Made by a program: the position numbers and the translations under genes
Part shown: piece by piece, positions 14,874-24,000 of the stretch
Layout of the letters: the number at the start of each line of letters is the position of its first letter
How positions within the stretch are numbered: the first letter of the stretch is position 1
From: Clostridia bacterium
Lineage (GTDB): Bacteria; Bacillota; Clostridia; Christensenellales; Aristaeellaceae
Direction of reading: 5' to 3'
Assembly: GCA_017552615.1 (NCBI GenBank)
Contig: JAFZPI010000023.1
Location: 1 to 64,000, forward strand
Length of the DNA stretch: 64,000 bases
Notes under the pieces: generated by a model
Told to the model about the DNA's origin: nothing
The model's input: only the letters and a program-made list of their open reading frames with translations
Databases searched by the model: none

Positions 14874-17800
14874 ATGAAGCAACGGCAATGGCTCGCGTTG
14901 ATCCTCTCTCTGATGCTGCTGGCGTCCGTGGTTCCCGCCTCGGCGCAATCAGCCAAATGTCCGGACCATCACTTTGTGAAGACCGTGCAGCGGCAGCCCA
15001 CCTGTACGGAGTGGGGACTTGCGCTCTACAAATGCCCCAATTGCGGCGAGTCCTATCAGGACGAAATCGAGCCGCTGGGCCACAACTGGTACTGGTACAA
15101 GACCACCGCCACCTGCACGGGGAACGGCCTGGATTACTACCGCTGCGCCCGCTGCGGGGCAGAGAAGACCGAGCGCCGCGGCCCGCTTGGGCATGATTAC
15201 GGCGAACGACAGGTGGACATCCCCGCCACCTGCACGGATCCCGGCCGCGACGTGCGCATCTGCTCCCGCGATCACACGCACGTCTGGTATTTCGATACCG
15301 AGCCACTCGGCCATGACTGGGGCGACTGGGAAGTCGTCACTCCCGCCACGACAACCAGCCCGGGCCTTGAGAAGCGCGTCTGCAAGCGCGATCCGAGCCA
15401 TGTGGAAACGCGCGACATCCCCAAACTGGAAGGCGGCGAGGAAGACCTGCCCATCGCAGAGATCGACCTCTCGGCCTCCTGCGTGAGCGGACCCTACCAT
15501 GTGGGCCAGGTGGTCGAAGTGGACTGGGTGGTTGAGAACATCGGCGATGTTCCGGTGACCTACCGCGACAGCGACGGCGACGCCGCGGGGCTGACTTTCC
15601 CCGAGGTTCTGGAACCGGGGCAGACCTTCAGCTGGCGCATCCCGCATGCGATCTCCATTGATAACTACAACGACGGTTTCTACATTTCCTCCGAGAGCGG
15701 GGAGACCTGCGATACTCCTTTCGAGTACAGCAACATCGTCTTCTATGCCAATGTGGAATACGTCTATGATCCCGGCTACGGCAATCTCTGGGAATGCTTT
15801 GACGAAGTGCAGATCATCGAGCTCCTCGAACAGGGCGTGGAGGGCCCGTCCCTCTACCTCGACGGCACCCTGGAGCCGGTAAAGATGAAGTTTGACGTCA
15901 ATGAGACCGTCGATTTCCATATCCGGCTCACCAACAACGGCAGCGAGCCCCTGGAGCTGTGCAGCATCCGCTATCTCTTCGGTTTCAGCGAGGTATCGAC
16001 GGATACCTATGGCACCCTGGCCCCCGGTGAATCCTTTACGTTGGATTACAGCTATACCTTCCCGCCGGAAATGGCCAACGCACTCATCCCCTTTGAATGG
16101 TACGGCTGTGGGTACCGGATCGGCGGCCTCCCCTACAACAGCGACGACCTCTTTGCCGGCGACAATCCCAGCCTGATAAAATCCAATTCGCTTGGCGTAC
16201 GCCTGCAGGTGAACGACTATGACGGCCCGTCGCTTTCCCTCACGGTGGACCAGACCGACACCTTCAAAACCGAGTATGAGAAAGGCGACAACCCCGCCTT
16301 CCATACCCTCCTGACCAACACCGGCACTGTGCCTCTCACCAATCTCCGCGTGATCTTCTGGGATGAGAACGGCACCGAGCTCGACGGCTGGCCAAACGAA
16401 GTGGAGAACCTGGCCCCGGGCGAATCCTTCGACATCTGGGGCTGGAACCATACCATCAAAGAGGAGGACCTGACGGAACCCGCCCTCGTGTACCATTGGA
16501 AGGGCTACGCCTTTGAAGAGGGAACCTATGCCGCCCCCGGCGATCCCAACGCACCCGGCGATCCCGAAGGCATTGTCTGGTCGAACGAGTGCACGGAGAT
16601 CATCCCCCTGAAGCGGGAGGGCCCCGAGAACCCGCTCCTGTGGCTCGGGAACGTGGACGGCTCCGGCGCGGGCAAGGGGCTCAATGACTGGGTGACCACC
16701 CAGTTGACCCTAGAGAACCAGGGCGATACCCTGCTGCAGATCCGCGCCATCGTCTACGCCGCTCCGAGCGAGTACGGCGCGGCGCTCGGAAACTACGACA
16801 GCACGGAATGGTATGCACGGATCGAAGGCACGACCTACTGGGTGACGGAAACGGACACCTTCAACGTCGGCATCCAGGTGCTGCCGGCCGATGTGGCCAA
16901 GGGCGCCGTAGACCGCGAGATCTGGCTCATCGCGAACCTCCCGGGTCAGGAGGAGCCCTTTGTGTACTCCAACCATGTGTCGGTCCACATCCCGCTGGAC
17001 ACGGAACCTGTACCTCCCGATGACAAGGAAGCCAGCATTGCCCTGATCGTGACCTGTCCCGATCCGGAACCCTTCTGGTTTGACTTTGAAGGGTATTCGG
17101 ATTTCATCCATTATCCCGTCACCGTGATCAACACCGGCAATGTGCCCGTTGAACTCACAGAGATGCACGTCGAAGCCGAAGGAGACTCGACTGTCATAGA
17201 CCTGGGTTTCCTGTCCGTTTGCCTCCTGCCCGGTGATGTCTGGAACTACACTTTCCTCTACAAGTATGAGGAAAACCAGGTCGTCAACGGCAACGAACTG
17301 CACATCGCTTATACCGCTGTGGGTGACAGCCAGGTCGGCCCCGTCACCTCGAACGAAGTTTCCTTTATCCACGAGGTGGGCGAACAGCCGCCGTGGGCAC
17401 CGGATCCCACGACCGTCTTCATGATCAAGATGGTGACCGGCGGATCCGAGAACCTCGGCGGATATGTAGAGGGCGAGGATGTCACCTATGACGTCGTGAT
17501 CACCAATACTTCCGAGGTCGCCATCCCGGCCCTCGCGGTCAGCGATGACCACTGTCCCGGCCAGGATGCCATCATCTATGACCTGCAGCCTGGGGAGACA
17601 CGGACCGTTCCCTTCAAGTACACGGTTACCCATGAGGATGTGGAGGACGGTTTCATTATCAACACCGCCACGGTCACCTGGACCTGCCCGATCACCGGCA
17701 CGGAACAGAAGGAAGAGTCCTCTGTGGCTGTCGACACCACGGAGATCACGGATAAGGAACAGTATGGCTTTGATCTCATGAAGGTCAGCCTCAACGCGCC

Positions 17801-19292
17801 GAAAGACGGACCCTACTATCAGGAAGGCGAGCTTGTCACCTTCTACATCTATCTGGAAAACACCTCCACCGCAGAGCTCTACGACGTGAATTTGACCGAC
17901 CCCCTGACCGGCGACACCGTGCACTATGACGTCATGACGCCCGGCCAGATCGATGACCTCTACTTCACGTATACGATCACCTATCCGGATGCATACACCG
18001 GCTCGCTCACGAACACGGTAACTGTCACGGGCCATGACGCCGACGGCAAGGAATACGCCATGACCGACAACGCCACGATCCCGACGGGCATCCCGCCCGT
18101 CCCCGGCACGCCCAGCCTGTATCTCTTCAAAGAAGTGACCAACAACCCGCTGGATTCCAACGGCTACCAGGAAGGCGAGGTCATCGACTACAAGATCACC
18201 GTCACCAACGACGGCGACGTTGACCTCTATAACATCGACGTCTATGACATCAACCCCGACGCCCAATTCATCGTACTGGGCACCATCCCGCTGCTGCACC
18301 CCGGCGACAGCCTGACCTTCAACTATTCATGGACGGTCGAGGACTGGAATGTGTTTGACGAGTGGGTCTGGAACAGCGCCATCGCCTACTACAGCACCGA
18401 AACGGTGTCCTGGATCCCGGTCCTCTCCAACGAAACGCAAACGCCCACCTGGGCGCCCACGCCTCCGCCTCCTCCGCCGCCGACGAAAACGCCAGGAACC
18501 GGCGCCGGTGAGAGCTGCGAGTACACCCTGACCGCCTCCGGAAGTAAAGAGATCTGGTACGAGCTCAACCTGTGCCCGAATCACGCGGACGCTCTCGCCA
18601 AGGCCGAGGAATTCACAGCTGACAGCAAGTTCGACGATCTCTGCGAGCTCTGGCTCGGGGAAATCGGCGAGATGTATGACCTCCTGGCCCAGAAAACCGT
18701 TTCCAAGGACCGTGTCAAGGTCGCCGCGGACCGCGCCGCCCTCGAGCACATCGCCGCCAATATGGAAGATTCCCTGGAGAAGGCCGACTGGCTGATGCTC
18801 CAATGCACCGAGCTCTGCTACCTGAACGGCAACGCCCCTGCGGACCGCCCCGACAGCATGATCTTCGGCCGGATCCAGTCCGCGCCGAGCATCCTCATGG
18901 CCGGCGGCAGCGTGAGCTGCGGCCTGACCGTACAGTCGGACGGCAGCCGCACGGTGCAGATCGTCGAATCCCTCTGCAAAAGTCACGAGGAAGGCGAAGC
19001 CACTATCCTCACCATGCTGGGCAATTCCAGGACCCGCGACCAGTTCGAGAACGTGTTTGTCCGCGCGCAGCGCCTGTGGCGTTCGCATCTGGACGAGGCT
19101 ACCAGTGCCGCGTGGAAAGCCGCGGCTCCCGAAGCACAGTCCGCCGTCGTCACCAGCCGCCAGGCCTTTGACCAGTGGCTGACCGCGCGCACGGAACTGC
19201 TGGCCGTCCTCTATCCGGACAACCCGGAGACAGTCGCCGAAGTCCTCTCCGGCATCCTGCGCCGCCAGGTCCTCCTGATGTGCCAGAAGTAA
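14874..19292 (+). CDS. Large secreted protein: Cys-rich repeats, beta-sandwich repeats, Pro linker, helical C-terminus
   Basis: A 1472-residue exported protein I cannot name. A signal peptide covers residues 1-24 (ends PASA/QSAKC). Residues about 27-185 hold four related repeats built as CxxxG...Y.C..CG...PLGHxW, two with CxxC knuckles and two in the variant C.RD.(S/T)H. Residues about 195-1170 hold roughly eight beta-sandwich repeats of the DUF11/CARDB type (for example YKITVTNDGDVDLYNIDVYD). A Pro/Thr linker (TPPPPPPPTKTPG) near 1198-1210 leads to a helical C-terminal domain with four or more Cys, faintly like LprI-type domains. No LPXTG or C-terminal anchor is seen. SD AAGGAGG precedes the ATG; a terminator follows. 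Confidence 0.85.
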   Translation: MKQRQWLALILSLMLLASVVPASAQSAKCPDHHFVKTVQRQPTCTEWGLALYKCPNCGESYQDEIEPLGHNWYWYKTTATCTGNGLDYYRCARCGAEKTERRGPLGHDYGERQVDIPATCTDPGRDVRICSRDHTHVWYFDTEPLGHDWGDWEVVTPATTTSPGLEKRVCKRDPSHVETRDIPKLEGGEEDLPIAEIDLSASCVSGPYHVGQVVEVDWVVENIGDVPVTYRDSDGDAAGLTFPEVLEPGQTFSWRIPHAISIDNYNDGFYISSESGETCDTPFEYSNIVFYANVEYVYDPGYGNLWECFDEVQIIELLEQGVEGPSLYLDGTLEPVKMKFDVNETVDFHIRLTNNGSEPLELCSIRYLFGFSEVSTDTYGTLAPGESFTLDYSYTFPPEMANALIPFEWYGCGYRIGGLPYNSDDLFAGDNPSLIKSNSLGVRLQVNDYDGPSLSLTVDQTDTFKTEYEKGDNPAFHTLLTNTGTVPLTNLRVIFWDENGTELDGWPNEVENLAPGESFDIWGWNHTIKEEDLTEPALVYHWKGYAFEEGTYAAPGDPNAPGDPEGIVWSNECTEIIPLKREGPENPLLWLGNVDGSGAGKGLNDWVTTQLTLENQGDTLLQIRAIVYAAPSEYGAALGNYDSTEWYARIEGTTYWVTETDTFNVGIQVLPADVAKGAVDREIWLIANLPGQEEPFVYSNHVSVHIPLDTEPVPPDDKEASIALIVTCPDPEPFWFDFEGYSDFIHYPVTVINTGNVPVELTEMHVEAEGDSTVIDLGFLSVCLLPGDVWNYTFLYKYEENQVVNGNELHIAYTAVGDSQVGPVTSNEVSFIHEVGEQPPWAPDPTTVFMIKMVTGGSENLGGYVEGEDVTYDVVITNTSEVAIPALAVSDDHCPGQDAIIYDLQPGETRTVPFKYTVTHEDVEDGFIINTATVTWTCPITGTEQKEESSVAVDTTEITDKEQYGFDLMKVSLNAPKDGPYYQEGELVTFYIYLENTSTAELYDVNLTDPLTGDTVHYDVMTPGQIDDLYFTYTITYPDAYTGSLTNTVTVTGHDADGKEYAMTDNATIPTGIPPVPGTPSLYLFKEVTNNPLDSNGYQEGEVIDYKITVTNDGDVDLYNIDVYDINPDAQFIVLGTIPLLHPGDSLTFNYSWTVEDWNVFDEWVWNSAIAYYSTETVSWIPVLSNETQTPTWAPTPPPPPPPTKTPGTGAGESCEYTLTASGSKEIWYELNLCPNHADALAKAEEFTADSKFDDLCELWLGEIGEMYDLLAQKTVSKDRVKVAADRAALEHIAANMEDSLEKADWLMLQCTELCYLNGNAPADRPDSMIFGRIQSAPSILMAGGSVSCGLTVQSDGSRTVQIVESLCKSHEEGEATILTMLGNSRTRDQFENVFVRAQRLWRSHLDEATSAAWKAAAPEAQSAVVTSRQAFDQWLTARTELLAVLYPDNPETVAEVLSGILRRQVLLMCQK

Positions 19293-19305
19293 TCGCAAAA
19301 CCTTG

Positions 19306-19345
19306 GGCGCTTCCGTCCGTACAAGATGGCGGAAGCGCCATTTTT
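19306..19345 (+). terminator. Rho-independent terminator after the secreted protein gene
   Basis: A perfect 10-bp stem GGCGCTTCCG / CGGAAGCGCC with a 14-base loop is followed by ATTTTT. Confidence 0.92.
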
Positions 19346-19351
19346 GCGCAG

Positions 19352-19380
19352 TTGACAGGGCATCGGGATTTTGTTATGAT
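19352..19380 (+). promoter_or_regulatory. Promoter of the helicase operon
   Basis: TTGACA (19352-19357) and TATGAT (19375-19380) with a 17-base spacer, 41 bases before the helicase start codon. Confidence 0.85.
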
Positions 19381-19421
19381 GGCTCGGACCCAAGCCCCAA
19401 ACTGAAACAGGAACGTGATGT

Positions 19422-20810
19422 ATGACTTTTGATTCCCTTCCCCTGATCCCGCAGCTGAAGCGCAATGTCGCGGCAGCGGGTTATGTGACCCCCACCCCCA
19501 TCCAGCGCGAGACCATCCCGCTGGTCCTGCGCGGCTGTGACGTGCTGGGCTGCGCCCAGACCGGCACCGGCAAGACGGCGGCCTTCGCCCTGCCCATCCT
19601 GCAAAACCTCCAGGCAAAGCCGGCATCCGGCGCTCGGCCCATCCGCTGCCTGGTCCTGACCCCGACCCGCGAGCTGGCCCTCCAGATCTGGGAAAACTTC
19701 AACCTTTATGGCAAGGGGCTCAGCCCCCGCACCGCCGTGATCTTCGGCGGCGTAAACCAAAAACCGCAGGAGGAAGCCCTGCAGCGCGGCGCGGACATCG
19801 TCGTCGCCTGCCCCGGCCGTCTCTGGGACCTGATGGGCCAAGGCCTGGTCTCGCTGGACAAAGTCGAGATCTTTGTCCTCGACGAGGCCGACCGGATGCT
19901 CGACATGGGTTTCATCCACGACGTGCGGCGCATCGCGGCCAAGCTCCCTACCAAGCGCCAGACCCTGATGTTCTCCGCCACCATGCCGGAAGAGGTCGAG
20001 AAACTGGCCATGGACCTGCTCCGCGATCCCGAAAGCGTGAAAGTCGACCCGGTTTCTTCCCCGGTTGAAGCCATCACACAGACCCTCTTCTATGTGGACA
20101 AGGCCAACAAAAAGCACCTCCTGGCTTATCTCCTCAAACGCCCGGAGGTTGAAAACTGCCTGGTCTTTTCCCGCACTAAGCACGGCGCGGACCGCATCGC
20201 CCGGGACCTGAAGCGCGCGGGTATCGACGCGGCCGCCATCCACGGCGACAAGACCCAGAACGCCCGGCAGACGGCCCTGAACCGCTTCAAGACAGGCGAG
20301 TGCAAGGTCCTCGTCGCCACGGACATCGCCGCCCGCGGCCTCGACATCGAGGGCCTGAGCCACGTCATCAACTTTGACCTGCCCATGGAGCCCGAAGCCT
20401 ATGTGCACCGCATCGGCCGCACCGGCCGCGCGGGCCGCGGCGGCACCGCGTGGAGCTTCTGCTGCGTGGACGAGCTTAAGCAGCTCGGCCAGGTCGAAAA
20501 GCTCATCGGCCGCCGTCTTCCCGTCGAGGAGCACCCCTGGCCGATGGAGATCACCACGCCCTCCGAGCCCAAGCCGCGCCTGCCCCGGGACGCCCGGGTC
20601 ATCCAGGTGAACCGCCAGGGCCAGGCCGTGCGGATCAAGACCGCCGCAAAGGCCCAGTCCTCCGCGGAAAAGCCAACAGTCCCGCCCAAAGGCGGCGAGC
20701 GCATCCGCATCGGCCGCGACGGAAAAGCCATTCCCACCGCAAAGCCAACCCGGAGCAGCCTGCCCAAACCTGTCCGCCGCGTGAACCGCAGCAATCCGAA
20801 AAGGGGATGA
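19422..20810 (+). CDS. DEAD-box ATP-dependent RNA helicase
   Basis: A 462-residue RNA helicase of the RhlE/CshA group, which unwinds RNA in ribosome assembly and mRNA turnover. All motifs are present: Q motif PTPIQ, Walker A AQTGTGKT, PTREL, CPGRL, DEAD in VLDEADRMLDMGF, SAT in MFSATMP, then VATDIAARGLD and HRIGRTGRAGR. After about residue 375 comes a basic, low-complexity tail rich in Lys, Arg and Pro, typical for RNA contact. It heads a three-gene operon with the next gene 4 bases away. Confidence 0.95.
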   Translation: MTFDSLPLIPQLKRNVAAAGYVTPTPIQRETIPLVLRGCDVLGCAQTGTGKTAAFALPILQNLQAKPASGARPIRCLVLTPTRELALQIWENFNLYGKGLSPRTAVIFGGVNQKPQEEALQRGADIVVACPGRLWDLMGQGLVSLDKVEIFVLDEADRMLDMGFIHDVRRIAAKLPTKRQTLMFSATMPEEVEKLAMDLLRDPESVKVDPVSSPVEAITQTLFYVDKANKKHLLAYLLKRPEVENCLVFSRTKHGADRIARDLKRAGIDAAAIHGDKTQNARQTALNRFKTGECKVLVATDIAARGLDIEGLSHVINFDLPMEPEAYVHRIGRTGRAGRGGTAWSFCCVDELKQLGQVEKLIGRRLPVEEHPWPMEITTPSEPKPRLPRDARVIQVNRQGQAVRIKTAAKAQSSAEKPTVPPKGGERIRIGRDGKAIPTAKPTRSSLPKPVRRVNRSNPKRG

Positions 20811-20814
20811 GCCC

Positions 20815-21459
20815 GTGGATGAACGCCAATCCCTGACCGAAACCCTGATCGCCCAGTGGCAGCCCCAAGCCCTGCTGGTGTACGGCTCCTTTGCCGACGG
20901 CAGCCAGGATACCCTCAGCGATTTCGACGCCCTGGCCATCACCGACAAACCCGCGCCTCTGCGGGACCAGGGCGAACTACAGGGACGCCGGTTGGATATC
21001 TGGTTCCTGCATCCAAACGCATTGGAAAACCTTGATGCATCCGACTGGCCCCAGCTCTATCACGCTGTGCCTGTCTATGACCCAAATGGGATCGGAATAA
21101 AACTTATTTCCGATGTTCGTTCAGCCATCGACGCCCAACCTCTGCCGACCTCCCGCCAGAATACCGACAGTCTGGAATGGCTGGACCGCATGCTGGACCG
21201 TTCCGCCCATCCCACTCCCGAAGGCCGTTACCGACTTCTCTGGCTTCTGACAGACAGCCTCGAAATCTGGTGCGACCTGACAGGAAAGCGCTGCTTCGGG
21301 CCGAAGAAAAGCATGGCGCTGTTGCGGGAAACAGATCCAAAGGGATTCGATCTTTACGAATCAGCCATACGAGCTGTCTCAACGGAAACAGCCACCCTTT
21401 GGATCAACCATCTTCATCAACTCTTCGAGGAGGGATCCCCATGGAAGTCCGACTGCTGA
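20815..21459 (+). CDS. Nucleotidyltransferase domain protein
   Basis: A 214-residue protein with the nucleotidyltransferase signature GSFADGSQDTLSDFDALAI, in which the GS and the D.D pair bind nucleotide and metal; a third acidic residue is in LDIWFLHP. The C-terminal half is helical. Related proteins include aminoglycoside adenylyltransferases and MNT-type enzymes, so an antibiotic-modifying role is possible but not shown. The start is GTG 20815, four bases after the helicase stop. Its 3' end overlaps the acetyltransferase gene by 19 bases. Confidence 0.78.
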   Translation: MDERQSLTETLIAQWQPQALLVYGSFADGSQDTLSDFDALAITDKPAPLRDQGELQGRRLDIWFLHPNALENLDASDWPQLYHAVPVYDPNGIGIKLISDVRSAIDAQPLPTSRQNTDSLEWLDRMLDRSAHPTPEGRYRLLWLLTDSLEIWCDLTGKRCFGPKKSMALLRETDPKGFDLYESAIRAVSTETATLWINHLHQLFEEGSPWKSDC

Positions 21460-22610
21460 AAGATCAGGAGCGCTTTGACGCGGCGCTGGTTTCGCATGTG
21501 GCATTTCACATGCGCATGGAGGACCCGGAGAAAGCTCGCGAGACGGCTGTCAAAGAGACACTCCAGGACTGGGGTGCTTTTGACGATGACGGAACGCTGA
21601 TGGCCCGCATCATCAACAACCAGTATGAATGCTGGCTGGATGGGAAAACCGTCCGCAACGGCGGCATCGGTGCGGTTTCCACGCTGCCGGAGTACCGGAA
21701 TACCGGTTCCATCCGGGAGATCTTCCAGGCCCTGATCCCCCACGCCTACGCGGACGGAGAGGTCATATCGACGCTCTATCCCTTCAGCCACGCCTTCTAC
21801 CGGAAGTTCGGCTACGAAACCGTCTGCTGGAAGAACACCTACACCTTCGCACCGGGAGTACTGAAGAACTATCGTTTCAATGGCAAGGCGCTACTATGGA
21901 AACCGGGCGATCCTTCGAAAGCCTGGACAGCGCTCTACAACCGCTTTGCCTCGGCTTACAACCTGGCCATCCTCCGGAACGAAGAGGCGATGCTCGAGCA
22001 CCTGAAAGGCGAGTACTACAAGGACCGGAAGTTCTGCTACCTGCTGTGCGACGGCAGCCGGCCCATCGCCTATGTCATCTTCCAGGACATCCGCCACGAC
22101 CCCGCGGCCATCCTGGAAGTGAAGGACCTGGCCTGGGAAGGCCGCACCGGGTTCGAGGCGATCCTCGGCTTCCTGGCCCGTTTCTCCGCCGACTACGGCA
22201 CGATCCGTCTTTTCCTGCCCCGCGACCTGGAACTCCTGAACCTCATCCGCTGCCCGAATGCCTACGAGATCGAGAAGACCTCCGCGCAGAATTACATGAT
22301 CCGCATCATCAACGCCGTGAAACTCCTGGAAACCATTTGCAAGCCCGTGGGTTCCCGCTTTGTTATCCAGGTCACAGACGACCTCATTCCGCAAAACAAC
22401 GGTACCTGGGCCGTAACGGATCAAGCAGTGGTTCCGATCGATGAAGCCCCGGATCTGACCGTATCGGAACGCGCCCTCGGCCAGCTGGCCTGCGGCGCGG
22501 TCAGCCTGAACGAAGCGGAGTATCGCGCGGATACGGTGGTTCACGCTAACCGCGAAGTATTGGAACAGGTATTCACCCGTAAACCGATTTTGGTAGAGGA
22601 TCATTTCTGA
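21441..22610 (+). CDS. Eis-like GNAT family N-acetyltransferase
   Basis: A 389-residue protein with the three-part Eis architecture: N-terminal GNAT domain (NGGIGAVSTLPEYRNTGSIR is the acetyl-CoA loop; FSHAFYRKFGYE the closing motif), a second GNAT-like domain, and a C-terminal sterol-carrier-like domain (about residue 285 on). Eis proteins acetylate aminoglycosides or other amines at several positions. Together with the preceding nucleotidyltransferase it could form a small resistance unit; this is inference. The C-terminal carboxylate typical of Eis is present as Phe at the end. Confidence 0.85.
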   Translation: MEVRLLKDQERFDAALVSHVAFHMRMEDPEKARETAVKETLQDWGAFDDDGTLMARIINNQYECWLDGKTVRNGGIGAVSTLPEYRNTGSIREIFQALIPHAYADGEVISTLYPFSHAFYRKFGYETVCWKNTYTFAPGVLKNYRFNGKALLWKPGDPSKAWTALYNRFASAYNLAILRNEEAMLEHLKGEYYKDRKFCYLLCDGSRPIAYVIFQDIRHDPAAILEVKDLAWEGRTGFEAILGFLARFSADYGTIRLFLPRDLELLNLIRCPNAYEIEKTSAQNYMIRIINAVKLLETICKPVGSRFVIQVTDDLIPQNNGTWAVTDQAVVPIDEAPDLTVSERALGQLACGAVSLNEAEYRADTVVHANREVLEQVFTRKPILVEDHF

Positions 22611-22625
22611 TCCTTCCTCATGGAC

Positions 22626-22660
22626 AAAGCCATCCATCGTTTTTATCGGTGGATGGCTTT
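22626..22660 (+). terminator. Terminator of the helicase operon
   Basis: An 11-bp perfect stem, AAAGCCATCCA / TGGATGGCTTT, with a 13-base loop, ends in TTTTG and lies 16 bases after the acetyltransferase stop. The flanking A and T runs make it work in both directions. Confidence 0.85.
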
Positions 22661-22671
22661 TGAAATAGGAA

Positions 22672-22964
22672 ACCCCTCACCCGCTTCGCGGGAGCTCCCC
22701 ATTGCGATGGGGAGCCTTTTGGTTGGGTTGGTCAGATTGCACAGTACCGTAACCAAAGAGTCCCCCAAAGTGGGCAAATGTCGCAAAGTGGCCGGAGAGT
22801 TTGACCCCAAGCCTCTCACAAGCCCAAGCATTTCCTTGTCTCTCCCCTTGGGAGAAATGTCGCCGAAGGCGACAGAGAGGGCTTGACCCCAAACCTCTCA
22901 CAAACCCTAGCTTCTCCTTGTCTCTCCCTCTGGGAGAGATGTCGCCGAAGGCGACAGAGAGGGT
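22672..22964. repeat. Palindromic repeat cluster with an 82-bp tandem duplication
   Basis: A first hairpin-rich part (22672-22740) holds CCCGCTTCGCGGG and CTCCCCATTGCGATGGGGAG. Then two copies of an 82-bp unit follow, starting at 22801 and 22883 with TTGACCCCAA, each with CTCTCC..GGGAGA and CTGTCGCC..GGCGACA-type hairpins ending GACAGAGAGGG. The copies differ at several positions. A third partial start (TCTCTCACAA) runs into the 3' end of the next gene. No gene is supported in this stretch. Confidence 0.8.
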
Positions 22965-22967
22965 CTC

Positions 22968-23429
22968 TCACAACTTCCGAACCGGAAAGAACATATACCC
23001 CTTCCCCGTCTCCGGGCAGGAAAAATCATGCACCGCACCGGCAAGCGTAATGTTGTTCTCCCTCATATACTCCAGCATCTCCGAAAACGTATCTTCGCTC
23101 TCGCGCTCCACCATCAGGTATTCATAGGCTGGGATGGTCCATTTGACCCAACCCTCGGGGGCTTCCGCATCATCCCTGCACTCTGCCCCTGCCAGATACA
23201 GCCCCCTGTTGAAATCATCCCACGGCTGAAAGGAACGTGAAAAATCCGTCATGGTGCCCCAGATACCAAGCAGGTTTCCAGCTTCGTCACGCTTGGCCAA
23301 GTTCGCGATCTCGTCAAAATGCGCGTTGGCACCCTCCCAGAGCTTCTGGATGAATCCCTCTCCGTCCTGGGTAGAACCTTCTTTCCCGATGACCACAAAG
23401 GACTCTTTGGTGACTTTCTCAATCTTCAC
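22968..23429 (-). CDS. GyrI-like / AraC effector-binding domain protein
   Basis: A 153-residue single-domain protein of the GyrI-like small-molecule-binding family (SbmC/GyrI fold: two beta-alpha-beta-beta halves). The start KIEKVTKESFVVIGKEGSTQ, the middle GLYLAGAECRDDAEAPEG with the following WVKWTIPAYEYLMV, and the ending PETGKGYMFFPVRKL are typical. GTG 23429 is preferred: AAGGGGAG lies upstream and the GTG overlaps the GNAT stop as GTGA; ATG 23450 is the alternative. No DNA-binding domain, so it may bind or sequester a drug-like ligand. Its last codons abut the repeat cluster. Confidence 0.8.
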   Translation of the reverse strand: MKIEKVTKESFVVIGKEGSTQDGEGFIQKLWEGANAHFDEIANLAKRDEAGNLLGIWGTMTDFSRSFQPWDDFNRGLYLAGAECRDDAEAPEGWVKWTIPAYEYLMVERESEDTFSEMLEYMRENNITLAGAVHDFSCPETGKGYMFFPVRKL

Positions 23430-23986
23430 GGCTTTGCTCCCCTTTCCCATTCACGCCTGAGCAGTCTGTATTCCAGGCGCGTTTTCATTTTGCCGTCGTG
23501 CCACTCATAATCCAGATGTTCCGCTTCCCTGATCATCTCGTTCTTCTGCATGACCCTTTCGGAACCTTTGTTTTCCGCCAGACAGCCGGTCGTGACCCTG
23601 TAAACATCATTTTCCGTGAACGCGAATTCCAGGAGTCTTTTCACCGCTTCCGAAACATATCCGTTTCCCCAGTATTTTGGATAGGTAAAGTACCCCAGAT
23701 GGACGAGTTTCCCGACCGGGGTATTATCCGTCACCGTATATCCGATACTTCCGACCTGCTCATGGGATTTCTTTAATTCCATGTGAAGGAAGTAAAACTG
23801 GCGGTCTGCGCTCACCTGATCTGAGAGCACTTTCCCGAAATCAGCTTTCGCCTCATCAATCGAATGCAGTTGGATGTCCTGCAGGTAAAACATGGTCTCC
23901 GGGTCGGATTTGAGCCTGTAATAGGCCTCAAAATCGCTTTCGACATAATCCCGCAGGACCAGCCTGTCGGTTTCCAGATAAATCAT
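23426..23986 (-). CDS. GNAT family acetyltransferase, RimJ/RimL type
   Basis: A 186-residue N-acetyltransferase, starting MIYLETDRLVLRDYVESDFE, with the acetyl-CoA-binding segment YPKYWGNGYVSEAVKRLLEF and the closing NKGSERVMQKNEMIRE (consensus N..S..v..KlGF; the usual Gly-Phe is changed). RimJ/L relatives acetylate ribosomal proteins or small molecules. An alternative GTG start at 24004 would overlap the ABC ATPase stop as GTGA. The two small genes at the end of the tryptophan transport operon look like passengers rather than transport parts. Confidence 0.85.
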   Translation of the reverse strand: MIYLETDRLVLRDYVESDFEAYYRLKSDPETMFYLQDIQLHSIDEAKADFGKVLSDQVSADRQFYFLHMELKKSHEQVGSIGYTVTDNTPVGKLVHLGYFTYPKYWGNGYVSEAVKRLLEFAFTENDVYRVTTGCLAENKGSERVMQKNEMIREAEHLDYEWHDGKMKTRLEYRLLRREWERGAKP

Positions 23987-24000
23987 GGATCCCCAATCAC

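Noticed and set aside
14949..18299. Long minus-strand frames of 515 and 529 residues across the secreted protein gene
   Set aside because: Shadows of the plus-strand gene, which has a signal peptide, SD, promoter and terminator.
22672..22964. CRISPR array
   Set aside because: The 82-bp repeats are directly adjacent without variable spacers and contain internal hairpins; no cas genes are present.
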